Shown here piece by piece: positions 23,044-33,488 of a stretch of DNA of 64,000 nucleotides. This DNA is from Adiantum capillus-veneris (Eukaryota; Streptophyta; Polypodiopsida; Polypodiales; Pteridaceae): assembly GCA_014529385.2 (NCBI GenBank), contig CM043949.1, forward strand, positions 150,284,428 to 150,348,427, read 5' to 3'. The notes beneath the pieces were generated by a model. The model did no database searches, had not been told where the DNA came from, and saw only the letters and a program-made list of their open reading frames with translations. The translations under genes and the position numbers were made by a program. Numbering within the stretch: the first letter of the stretch is position 1; each line of letters begins with the position of its first letter.

Positions 23044-24308
23044 GAGATCATTGACAAATGATGAAAACCCTCAGGGGTGTGTGGGAGAATTATTTCTTGC
23101 AGTATTTACAATGGCCTTTCTTCCAGCGAGGTGACACACCGTGGTGATAGAGAGATAGGGAGAAGAGATGGTGAATCTACTTGGTGCGTTCTCTAGAGAC
23201 GATTCGATGATGTGAAACTTGCTACCAAGAATGTGTGTGTGTGTGCGTATCGACCATTGGAGTTGAGAGGTGGATGTAGCTCCCTTCACATGATGCAATT
23301 CCCAAAACAAACCATCCCACAAGTCCCCTCCCGTGATGCCAATAGTGTCAATTCCTCCCACTAAAACTCTACCAAGTGTTGACCTCTCATGAACTACCCC
23401 CTCCTCCCCAATAGTGACCTCTCAGTGCCCTTTTATAGGTGTTGGTTGCTTGGATTAGGGTAATCCCGGTTTGATTAGGGTAAGCTAATCGGGGAGACAA
23501 AGCAAGGCGGTGGGCCTAGTGTGGTTGACCCTTGCTTTGTCTTGGGAGTTATGAAAAATGAAAACCTCTAGGTGGGCCCTTGTGACCATCACCTACAGAT
23601 TGGGAAATTTACAAGTTGGGATCTTTTTACAAGGCTTGGGTGAAAACTAAACAATGATGATGATAATGACCTACGGTTTACTGAAAATGGTGTCTTGGTT
23701 GCGTGATGCCGATGATTGGCCGCTTGCCGGTTCATCGGTGTAGCATGTACGTCTCTTCGAGGTCGGCCGAGACATGCCTTCGGTGCCTTTGTTCTTTTTC
23801 TTGTCAGTGTCGCATGATTTTGCTGTCTTTCTTCTTTTGTCGAGGTTGTCAACGTCGTTGAGTCCTTTGTTGTTTTTTTAAAATATATTTTTTATATGTG
23901 GTGCATTTATGCGTGCGTGTGTATGTATGGGTGCATGTGAGCAGGCGCGTGTGTGTGTATATATATATGTGTGTGCGTATTGGTGTGCGGGTGAACATTA
24001 ATTACCAATTATTAGAGACGGCGAGAGAGCGTGAGACGAGGGAGTGTGTGTGTGTGTGTATGTATATAGGTGAATGTGTGTATTTGTATATGGGAGCGTG
24101 TGTGTGTAGGCGGGAGAGTGTGCCGTGTGGGTGAGGGTGTGTGAACGAAAGTGTGTGCGTGTGAATGAGGGCTTATATATATATATATATATATATATAC
24201 TAAAAATCTCTTTTTTTTCCCTTTGTAGGCCTGCCGACGGCTCGTCTACACAGAACAAAGGTGGGATGAGGACGTGAGCAAGCGGGGGGGTGTGTGGTGT
24301 GGGGTGAG

Positions 24309-24339
<31 letters not shown>

Positions 24340-24475
24340 CACGTGTAACGCGGTGCCTGCGGGCATGAGTGCAAGAGAGGGAGCATGGCCACCTGCGCGC
24401 AGCGAGAGAGAGAGAGTGTGAGGGTGGGGTAAGGTGGTGAGGTGGTGAGTGTGTGTGTGTGGATAAGAGAGAGAG
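22832..24475. repeat. Z repeat, copy 2 (uninterrupted)
   Basis: A full unit of about 1.6 kb directly following copy 1 in the same orientation. It carries (AG)n at 23006-23046, a reverse-strand TATA-like CTATAAAAGGGC near 23430, (TA)n at 24174-24199 and (GT)n at 24314-24340. At 24001-24015 it reads ATTACCAATTATTAG, the empty version of the site occupied in copy 1. Long open frames here consist only of simple sequence. The nature of the repeat (tandem LTRs or a satellite) is not resolved, and the right edge is approximate. Confidence 0.65.
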
Positions 24476-24509
24476 GGAGCTCCTTATCTGCTACGCGCCT
24501 TCGGGTTAG

Positions 24510-24578
<69 letters not shown>

Positions 24579-24811
24579 CTAATGGGATGGCGGGGGGGAG
24601 GGGGGCGGGGGGTCTGCACCTTGTTGGCCCGCCGACAAGAGAGCGAGGGAAGGGGGGGGTGAGAGAGAGAGAGGGAATATTATCAGGTGTTTTGCATGGT
24701 GGCTCAAGGACGAGAGGAGGGCAGAGAGTCAATGGGGTGGGGAGAAAGGGAGAGGGAGTAGCGGGCCAGGGAAGGGAGAAAGTGAGGCCGAGGGAAGGGT
24801 GAGGGGTGTGT

Positions 24812-24850
<39 letters not shown>

Positions 24851-25475
24851 TTTCGGGCTATTGGCTTGCACAGAGAGCGAGGGAGGGAGTGTGAGAGGGT
24901 GATGGTGAGTGTGTGGATAAATATAATGGAGAGAGAGAGAGTTCCTATGCGTCTGTGGGCTCGACAAAGAGGGAGTGCAAGAGAGAAAGCGAGAAAGAGG
25001 GGGGGGGGGGGAACTTGAGTCCGCTCTCGGCTGAGGGTAGCAAATAAGGTGGGGGGCCATTGAGGGTCAACGGGGTGTGGGTAGGAGAGAGAGGATATTA
25101 GAGAGAGAGTGTGTGTTCGGCCTCTTGTAGGCCACAAGGAAGATAGAGAGAGAGGATTGTCGGGCCACCTGCAGCCATGCGGCCGTGACAAGAGCTAGAG
25201 AGAGCGAGTTGTCAGAGAGAGGAGTGGATGAGGGAGAGAGAGTGTGTGCCGAGAATGGAGAGAGGGGAAGAGGGAGGTGTGTAGAGAAAATGAGAGAGAG
25301 AGAGAGAGAGAGTGGGATATTTTATTCAATGCCCGCGGGGCCTTTTCTCAGAGAGAGGGGGGGGAGATTTGGATCGATGGGAGAGAGAGAGGTAGTGAAG
25401 AAGAGAGAGAATTAGGACGGCCTGCTAGGGGAATAAAAAAAGAGGGAGAGAGAGAGATGGCGGCCTACTAGGCTG
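24476..25475. repeat. GA-rich simple sequence
   Basis: Strongly purine-biased plus strand, with a (GA)n run of about 80 bp at 24510-24577 and further runs at 24815-24848, 24930-24941 and 25293-25312. They are separated by short related segments (for example TTGGCCCGCCGACAAGAGAG). The open frames of 70-235 codons on both strands are artefacts of dinucleotide repeats. No gene is supported. Confidence 0.9.
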
Positions 25476-25749
25476 GGGTATGGACGAGATAGGGTCGTGA
25501 GGTTGGCCAATCGAGGGCAGGGGCCATGTGACGAGGCCATGCCAGTAAAAGCTAGGGCCGTGAGGTTGACCAGGCATTGCCGAGCCTTCCGACGGTGTTG
25601 CCAAGGCTCCCGCAGAGGAAAAATATCCTTTTTGTTTTTTCTTTTCTTTGATATCCAAAAATCGGCTATCATTAGTCCTCCCCTTTTGGCTAGAGGCATT
25701 CATGTCTCTAGCCCTGACTCTGATTCTTCTTCATCTGATCTGTAGGAGC
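25476..25749. other. No recognised feature
   Basis: Transition between the GA-rich satellite and the transposase pseudogene. I see no ORF, terminal repeat or 12-bp subterminal array here, so the CACTA left end is not preserved in this stretch. Confidence 0.5.
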
Positions 25750-28700
25750 CGATATCGAGTTGCCTTCTGAACTAGCCATTCCATTTGGCCTGAAGTGCAC
25801 TATTTCTCCTCACATTTTGCAAAAAAATCTGCAAAACAGGATTGGGATGGCTGGTATTTTATCTGACCTCATCTGTTGTTGTGTCAAAGTTTCCCATCAC
25901 GCCACAATCGTTAGTGGTCCAACGCTCATCTATCTTGCGGATACGGAAATGTCGGCCTTCGGACCAAATGGAGTTGAAAGTGAGACCCTGCAATCACAAT
26001 GCATAAGAGGTTACATCGCATTTCATTAAGTGATTTGCATACATGGATACATAACGTATACGCACTCACCTTGCGCAAGCATCCTCGCACATACTCCCAT
26101 TCTTTAGGGCTTATTTGTTCTCCTTGTGCTTTGGCATTGGTCATGGAATTATGGATCCACTCTACTTGAATCAAATCAGGATATTTTGCAAGCTCTTTAG
26201 GAAAAGGAGGTGCGCGTCTACCTCCATGCGACCTCTTCCATGCATCTCTATCCCTTTCTCTAGCTGCGTGGGCTTCCAAGTACATATTGACCCATTTGGT
26301 CATGATAGTGGCATTGAGTCAACAGTAGTTGTTGACTATGGCATGAAAATCTCTATCCATGACTAGAGTGAGCCTTCCACTGGGAATGGTTGAGTGCTTC
26401 CTAGGATCTTCTTCCTCACTCCACAGACGACGCAATGATGGATCCATTGTGATGAGATACTGTGAGACATACAAAAATGCCTCTTGCACCACCCAACCTT
26501 TTGCCATGCTCGCCTGAAAACATTAAAACCACATATTTTTATTAGTAACTCCATAGCGTATAAATGCTATTTATATTGTATTGATTTTGTATACCTCTGG
26601 TTGTGACCTCAATCTAACAAAATCCCCACAAATGGCAATCTCCTCAACAAGGTGAAGCAATAGGTGTACCTGGCTAACAAGGATTGTACGTGGGAATGCA
26701 TCCTCGATAGCACACACTGCCTCTACTGCTAGCTGATGGGCTACTGGTATGGCTTCCACTTCTATCTCTTCGGAGCTCACAAATCTACAGGGCACAAATA
26801 ATATAGTACATGAAAAAAAATTCCATTGTACATGACACAACCTGATATAGTACTTTAAAAAAAACCTATTACCTCACAATCTCACCCACTTTGAATATTG
26901 CAGCCTTCACCTTAGTGTCTGCATAACCACTAATAGTGATGGGAAGTACAAACTACAAACAATAAAACATCTTAGTGAATGTCAACTTATATATAAGGAC
27001 ACATAGACACCACAAATTGTTCTACTCTTACCTAAAGAATTTTATGCCAATCATGGGATTTCAATCCATACAATTGAGTGGAGCCACCCTTTTTGGTTTT
27101 TGTGAAAGAACCTTTGAGTGATCGCATATATCCCGTTGGAGTTTGGATGGATGCCATAACTTGCTTTGTCCGCTCTTAGTCTGCCTTTGACAGTATCCAC
27201 GGTGCTTTTGGGAGAATCATCTTTCCCCGCTCGCCTGTGCGGGGCGTGGCTGAAGGGGGAAGACGTCTCATGGCTCTTAAATCTTCCCTAGCACCCAATG
27301 AATCCTTCTTGCCAATTATGTGATCCCATATAGCTTGCCCAACATTTTTGAATAGATGCATAGGGTCCAACAGGTGTTGAATTTTCAACGAAGCCCAATA
27401 GGGGAGCGACAAGAAGATAGAGTACCTCGACATACCCCTTGGCAGCCCATTGGGAGGGAGTGACGTACCGTGGTGCTCCTCCCAATGCTTCACCCAATCA
27501 GCCATGTTCCAATGCAACGGCTTCACTCCATTGATAAGGGGAGCATATCTACGATGTGAAGGAGGAAGGAAGCGATGGTTGTTGGGATAGACCACCTTCC
27601 CAAGAAGAGGAGGTCTCTCTGTCACAAGGGAAGGGCCACAAGTTGGACACGCACTATGTCCAGATGTTTACAATCCTGCCAAGAGGTAAACAAACGTTAC
27701 ACATGAGATGATAAACCTAAAGCAAAGAGTACACTTATCATGTGCATACTTACCAGATACCTCTCCAAATCTTGGGTAATCATGCATGTTCCACATGAGG
27801 ATGCATGCACTTGATGACGGCTTTGTGGTCTTGTGGTGGCCGTGAAATGTCAATGACATCTATGCCTCTTCATAAATCTTGAAGCTCTTCAATAAGCGGC
27901 TGCAGATATACATCCATGTTTTTTACCTTGTGCTTTCCTAGAATGAGAAGTGATAGTAAAATGTTTCCCTTTTTTGTTGCCTCCCAAGGAGGAATATTGT
28001 AGTTCACAATGGCCACCACCCGGCCAAGTGCTCCATGAAGTAGAGCGGTGCCCAAATGGATCCACTCCATCACTAGCCAACCCAATCCTCAAGTCCCTGA
28101 ACTCTGGTCATGTGTCCTCTATGTGCTTCCACGCTGGTGAGTCAGCTGGTGATTTTTTGCATACCAACTCAAAAGCTTGCTCGTACCCTTCGATCTAAAC
28201 ATGTGTTGGATGCAAGGGATGAGTGGAAAAAGCCTCAAGACTTTACGTAGAATTCTGTTGCTCTGCATTCCTTCTTTGAACCTAGGCTCCCCGCACGATG
28301 GACATGTGTCACACAATCGTTCACGCAAGCATGAATGCGATCATAATCCATCCCTAGTCCTGTCACCACTTTGCGTGATTTTCGTCTATTCTCTAGCATG
28401 TGATTGGCAGCTGGCAGCATCTTTCCTAGCAACCTATCATAAGAACAAATTACATTAAAAGCTAATTTATGCATTCCACAAGCATCCTTCACAATCTATA
28501 TACATACCTCAAAAGTGCGTCGACACTAGCATTGCTCCATCGAAACATCGCCTGAAGGTTAAGGACTTCGAGAGATGCCCTGAAAATGGAGTAAGAGCAT
28601 CTCTCATATAGTGTAGTGTGTGCCGAATCAAGTAGCTCACTCCTCGTTCTTTCGAAAGCTTCTTCGCATGCACACTCTGGTTCATGCTCCTCCTCTTGTG

Positions 28701-29103
28701 CAAGGAGATCCTGAACCATTCTATGTAAATGGTCGTCTTCTACATCCACGTAAGGAGATGGGATGTGGTCACTCGTAGAGGGAGCAACAGTTGGCTGATT
28801 TGATGTACTTCCTTCCTCTCTAATGGATTCCTCGCGCATGCGCTCTTCCACCGTCCTTTCCCCTCCTCCACCAACCATACGCCAATGAGGGGTGACGTCA
28901 ATAGCCCCTACAATTCGCGGATCATTTGTTTTCATTCGTGCATGCTTGCGAGGATCATCCCATAGTCCATAATCTTCTACATGACTCAAGCATATCCGTC
29001 GAAGTCGAGCAATGGCGCATTTGCACCGCACGCATGGGCATGGTAATCTCTCGGCCAACCACTGTGATCTATTCGGTTCAGTGAACGGGCCAAAATCATC
29101 CAA
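25750..29103 (-). pseudogene. CACTA/EnSpm TNP2-type transposase (decayed, multi-exon)
   Basis: Reading from 29103 downward, domains appear in TNP2 order. First is the transposase-associated N-terminal domain (LPCPCVRCKC, RICLSHVEDYGLWDD) and the linker ending FRWSNASVDALLRYV. Next come CPSCGEPRFK, VLRLFPLIPCIQHMF, IGLASDGVDPFG, VAIVNYNIPPWE, DVYLQPLIEEL and MWNMHDYPRFGEVSG. After an apparent intron (27676-27753) come ACPTCGPSLV, NNHRFLPPSHRRYAP and LDPMHLFKNVGQAIWDHIIG. The C-terminal region (26310-26790: DAFPRTILVSQVHLLLHLVEEI, VVQEAFLYVSQYL) resembles the domain that follows tnp2 in these proteins. A frameshift near 28060 and stops prevent translation. The family excises and inserts CACTA elements. 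Confidence 0.85.
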
Positions 29104-29362
29104 GCAACCTACATTAATAAATTACATACACTAATTAAAATCAAATAACAAAAAAAAAGGTTAATAAAATATCGGCAAAAAGTTTTTTAAAAAATAACAT
29201 GCATGGTAGTCAAAACTTTTAGGTAGAAATGTCATTTTCAAAGTACTAGGAATCATTTCATTTTATATACATTTCATCAAAAACATAGTACCAATAGATT
29301 TTAAAATCAAAGGTCATAATGTCAGAACATGGCCTTCACTCTGGTTGTGCCGAAATTGCGGT

Positions 29363-29413
29363 GCGGTAATAGTCGCGGTAATACCTGCGGTAATGCTCGC
29401 GGTAATAGGTGCG
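29363..29413. repeat. 12-bp tandem array, core GCGGTAAT
   Basis: The core GCGGTAAT starts at 29363, 29375, 29387 and 29399, a period of exactly 12 bp, with a decayed fifth unit (GCGGAAAA) at 29411. The same core and period occur next to the CACTA right end (42528-42609, and inverted at 42622-42680). In En/Spm the TNPA protein binds repeated 12-bp subterminal motifs, so this is probably a binding array. It lies between the divergent TNP2 and TNPA-like pseudogenes. Confidence 0.75.
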
Positions 29414-29563
29414 GAAAAATATTTTCAAAATTTTTTCTAAATAGGGGCACCCGCGTGCCCCGCCAAGTTCAAAACCCTAAATTTCAAATTTCATCGTCTT
29501 CTTCACAGAAGCCGAAAGCAAGAACCTTAGAACCTTGAGCTCTTACACCAATGCTGGCTACTC

Positions 29564-30342
29564 TTCTATGTTAGAAAATAAGACGTAGCTAAATAGATTT
29601 TTTAGTAGATTACTTAATGGAGAGAGATAGATTTCACACACAAGAGATTATAGAGTAGGGAGAGAGAGAGAGAGAGAGTAGACATCATATATGTGGTTCA
29701 CCCAATGTGGGCTACATCCACGGGAAAGCAGCCACTCAATGGCTTTAGCACTTCAAAAGAAGAAGTAGTTTACAAAGGGATTAAACCCTTGATAGAGCTC
29801 CCGCCTTGCTTCACTCTCACCACCTCACACTCACCTTGTTGCATCAACTTCACACTATGAAATGTGTGTAGAAATGGCCTCCTTTTATAGGCCAAAAGGG
29901 CTGCCCTCTCTTATGAGAGACAGCCATGTGTAGCCGCCCTTGTGCGAATAAGTCCAAATCGGACCCTCCGATCCGCCCATGTGTGGCCGCCCTTGAGAAG
30001 ACAAGTCCACTTTCGAATTCGGCCACCAGCCACCGGCCATTGACTTCCGACCACCGGCCATCGTCCATTGACTACCGGCCACCGGCCAACCGACCGGTTG
30101 TTTTCCGATCACTTTCCGGCCGCTGTCCGGCCATAATATTCCGACGAAAAAAAAAATATCGGGGGCTTCCATCCCCGAGTCCTCTAAAGTTGCCCCTGAT
30201 TCTTGTCCGTGAAAATTTTGGTTTCCGGTGAGTGATTTTCCTTCACGCACGATGGCTTCTCCTCATAATGGGGGCCTTACAAATGTGCGCTTTTACCACA
30301 GAAAATTACAAGGGTAAATCAGGCTCCATACTTAACATTCTA
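29564..30342 (-). mobile_element. Solo LTR with target duplication
   Basis: The LTR is 29569-30337 (769 bp), with ends TGTTAG...CTTAACA, flanked by a perfect 5-bp duplication TTCTA (29564-29568 and 30338-30342). A reverse-strand TATA box (CCTATAAAAGG) at about 29882-29892 shows it lies on the minus strand. No internal region remains, the usual product of LTR-LTR recombination. An (AG)n tract is at 29659-29678 and CCGGCCA-type repeats lie at 30030-30100. The superfamily cannot be told without coding sequence; a copia type is possible. Confidence 0.85.
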
Positions 30343-30997
30343 CTCTCCACCATCTCTGCTCTTCCATCTATACTCTCCTACCCTCTCCCAACAAGCTCTT
30401 CAATTCCATGTAAGTTTTCTTGTTATGTTTCTTGATTTTGACACACTCATACACACGCATACTCACACATGCATACACACGCATACACACACATGCATAC
30501 ACTCATACACACGCATACACACATACAAGTTAACACGCATGCAAATACACATACACATGCACAAGTTAACACACATGCAAATACACATACGCCCACACAT
30601 GCATATGTTAATTTAAGTTATGTATTAGTATGTGCATACACTAATTAGTGTGTGATTACACACACTAAGTAGTGTGTGCATATGCCAATGCCCCAATGGC
30701 CGCAATTAGGTCTCAATGGCCATCCAAGTGATCACACAATCGGTCACACTAATCATAAACACAATAATCTCTTATTAGCCAATACACACACTAATATCTT
30801 ATTAGCACTCAAGGCTTTGCAAAGTTCTTTTATAGGTTGTAGACACACCTTGGATTATTTCCACATTGGATTCTTTCAACATTGGATACTATAGAGAATC
30901 CAAGGGTAAAAAATCCAATGTTTGAAAAAAATCAATGTGTAAATTTTTAATCATAAATTCCAATTTTTATTAGCGAGTTTAATCTTTGTCGCAATAA
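30343..30997. repeat. CA/CATA microsatellite and dyad-rich spacer
   Basis: Imperfect (CA)n/(ACACGCATAC)n sequence occupies 30437-30605. An imperfect dyad follows at about 30638-30690, built from alternating CACTAA/TTAGTG and CACACACTAA/TAGTGTGTG steps. The open frames in the microsatellite are simple-sequence artefacts. No gene is seen. Confidence 0.7.
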
Positions 30998-31419
30998 ATG
31001 CAGACCATGTCTTCTTCTTGCACAACACTCTTTCATAGCATTGAGGAGTTCATGGCGGACCGGATGTCATATCCCGACGCTCTCTCTGCCTATCATTCAC
31101 AGCCGTCGCCTCAACAGTCATCATCAAGGTTCGGCTGGTTTCGAGACGCTCTTGGTGGGTCCGCTATCGTACCTGTGACCGATCCAGATGTGGAGAGGGC
31201 ATTGCGTCTTTGGGCTGAGTGGTTAGGTTCGCAGCAGACCCTTATGCAGCGCTATTCAACATCGCAGCTAGCAGCGTTCTGATTATCTGAGGTCTCTACT
31301 CCGACTTGTGGCACTTCGTACCTGCAGAGTTTTCCACCTACAGCTCCAGGTTCATCTTTTCCTTCACAGGGTCCGACGCCGTTGGGTGCAACGCCACAGG
31401 GTCCGACGCCACATGGCGT
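30998..31419 (+). pseudogene. TNPA-like (Ptta/EnSpm) gene, 5' part
   Basis: From ATG 30998 the frame reads MSSSCTTLFHSIEEFM, DRMSYPDALSAYHSQPSPQQ and DPDVERALRLWAEWLGSQQ. It meets TGA at 31280-31282, then continues in the same frame as a Pro/Gly/Thr-rich repeat (SQGPTPLGATPQGPTPHG) up to 31419, where element X is inserted. The downstream half starts at 41457. Low-complexity linkers followed by a conserved C-terminal DNA-binding part are usual for the second CACTA gene product. The start is the first ATG of the open frame and is not proven. Confidence 0.6.
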
Positions 31420-31619
31420 TGTCGAGAAATTTACGGTCTTGCCAGGAAAGCACCGGGCTTATGGCTGTGAGAGTTTGTGAGAGAACTCGACAAAAACTAT
31501 ATGAAGGAGTTAAACCATAGATGCCATGAAGACTAGGGTTTGGAAAGAAGTACAATCAAAGAAGCCCACCCATTCTCTCTTGCACTCACACGCACAAAGA
31601 AAGAACACAAAAGAAAATG

Positions 31620-31832
31620 TCAAAATAACACAAAGATGAAAACATCAAGGCTATGGTCATATCGTATTATGGGTAATATGAAAGGGTTAACAGATGAGTT
31701 AATGGCATTCAATCTTGGCTGGCCAAATAGGCTACGAATTGTTCTTTGGAATTGTAGTTTTGTGCTTACAATAATATATATATTTTGTCTAGTGATTGGG
31801 ATTAATTGTGTGTACAAATCCTCTTGGTTCAT
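31620..31832 (-). CDS. X leader small ORF 2 (70 aa), 3' LTR copy
   Basis: A 70-codon frame whose ATG overlaps the TGA of small ORF 1 (ATGA at 31829-31832). It is a diverged paralogue of ORF 1: it keeps the spacing FG-(P)-RLN-I, then S-NPFILP-I-Y, then S-DV, with IYIIVSTKLQFQR in place of INVWISRKIHLQQ. Tandem duplication followed by divergence is the simplest explanation. The ATGA arrangement is compatible with termination-reinitiation coupling. The function is unknown. Confidence 0.55.
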   Translation of the reverse strand: MNQEDLYTQLIPITRQNIYIIVSTKLQFQRTIRSLFGQPRLNAINSSVNPFILPIIRYDHSLDVFIFVLF

Positions 31833-32047
31833 AGCAAGATAACTACGCTTACGTCAAAAGAAAAGTTATAGTCTATGAGAGGTAGTATGATGGGATCCGG
31901 TGATAGAAGTATTTCATTGAGCCTTTCTGGGCCAAAGATAAACACTATACGTTGTTGCAAGTGTATTTTACGGCTAATCCATACGTTAATTATAATAGAT
32001 CGTACAGAGTGAAAGCGATAGAAATTATCATCATGTGGGTTATTCAT
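31829..32047 (-). CDS. X leader small ORF 1 (72 aa), 3' LTR copy
   Basis: A 72-codon frame in the transcribed R-U5 part of the LTR. Key blocks are NNPHDDNFYRFHS, INVWISRKIHLQQ, RIVFIFGPERLNEIL, SPDPIILPLIDY and FSFDVSVVILL. Compared with the Y leader peptide (59926-60168) over 53 aligned codons, 32 residues are identical. Of those 32, 27 are encoded by different synonymous codons and only 5 by the same codon. This argues for selection on the peptide in both lineages. There are no cysteine clusters and no obvious signal peptide. I cannot assign it to a known family. Confidence 0.7.
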   Translation of the reverse strand: MNNPHDDNFYRFHSVRSIIINVWISRKIHLQQRIVFIFGPERLNEILLSPDPIILPLIDYNFSFDVSVVILL

Positions 32048-33430
32048 CTAGGATAGTATGTGAGAAATGTAGATATGAGAGAAGAGAAGAGATGAGAAGT
32101 TTCCCTCCCAAGCCCTATTCTTGCCCGTAGGCAATAAGGATACTGCGGGGAGAGATGTACCTGTAGCAAGGAGAACCTAAAATTTGTAGAGAGGATGAAT
32201 TACTAAGAGTGAAAGAGATAGATTTGGTTAAAGAGATGAGATTAGATATAAAAATATATGTTGGATTAGAGATGAAAAAGAAAACAACAAGAAATCAAGA
32301 AAACATCAATGTAGAACACATCTTACTTGACAAACCCTTCGACACCATTATTGATGGAGAGAGAAGAAGAGTGGAGAATTCCACTTTGATTGATACACCA
32401 AGTGTAAGACCTTCTTTGATTAGAGTTGATCTTCCAAGGTTAGCTTGTTGCAAGAATGGCTAGTCTTCTTCTAGGAAAAAAGTGTAGGCTTGGGCTTATG
32501 TTAATGGCTAAGTACAATTAGGCGTTACTACTCACTCCCTCATGAATTCCTCTCATCAATGGCTTGAATGCTTGAGTTCTTTCCAAGGAAGAAGAGGTCC
32601 CCTTTTATAGGTGAAGGGAACCCACAAGGGTTTACACAAGAAGAGAGGAGCCAGTGTGAACAGGAATTGGAAAAGTTGGAAATGAGCTGTCCCTGCATGA
32701 TGTGGGCAGACTGGGGTCCAGTATTTTGATCATATCTCCTCAACCGTGGCTCCAAATAAAAAAGTAAAAATATGGGCAAAAACTTCAGCTCATTAGCTAC
32801 GATTTTCATTTTAAAATTGTTTTCCAATTAGGATTGGAACCTTGTGTAAAAAATTCATCAAAATAGGGTCCATTTATGGTAGCAAAAGTCTTCATGTGGT
32901 CTCCTTAGCCTAGACTTTCATTTAATTCCAAAGGACACCTCATGCCATATGAAAGCATGACATTGCTCCTTGACAAAGTTTTGTAATCATGCTTGCAATA
33001 ATGCATTAAAATAAGTGTATCTTTGAAATCATGCCACCTAGTGTCCCACTAGGATTTGATTCTCTCCTAATAGCTATTTAAAAAGAAATATAAGAAAAAT
33101 ATTAAAAATACATATATATATATATTAGAGTTTATCCTAGATATAGGATCTAGCTAGGGTGTGAGATGATAATGAAATAGTAGAAATAAAGAATCAGTGC
33201 TTTTTGCCCCAAGTTAAAGAGGCGGAGCTATTGATGCTTTTCCCATAGTATTTTCTGATGGTAAAGTAAAAATATGTTACCCTTGAGAAAAATAATAGGA
33301 TGAGATAGAAGGATTATTATTATACTTAAATATGGATATGTACACTATAGGAAATATAATTATGTATCTAAAAAAATACAAGATAGATCTTGTAGCATGC
33401 GTTCCCACTATGTCAAGTCAGAGCATGACA

Positions 33431-33444
33431 TCCACCCCCTCTAA
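33431..33444 (-). other. X polypurine tract
   Basis: Reads TTAGAGGGGGTGGA on the element strand, directly before the LTR start TGTCATGC. It is the plus-strand DNA primer position. Confidence 0.85.
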
Positions 33445-33488
33445 ACCTGCACATCCTCCGGTATGTGCCACATTGTCTCTTTGTAAGA

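Larger units (their letters stand above)
31420..33430 (-). repeat. X 3' LTR
   Basis: 2011 bp, ends TGTCGAGAAAT...GAGCATGACA (plus strand). It contains a reverse-strand TATA box CTATAAAAGG at 32601-32610 and two overlapping small ORFs (32047-31829, 31832-31620). It is nearly identical to 39441-41456. Confidence 0.93.

Noticed and set aside
24484-25471. Long open frames (up to 235 codons) on both strands
   Set aside because: They are dinucleotide-repeat translations (Leu-Ser, Arg-Glu) without domains.
29335-29362. CACTC near the 12-bp array as the CACTA left terminus
   Set aside because: Only four bases agree with the right terminus and no AAT duplication precedes it.
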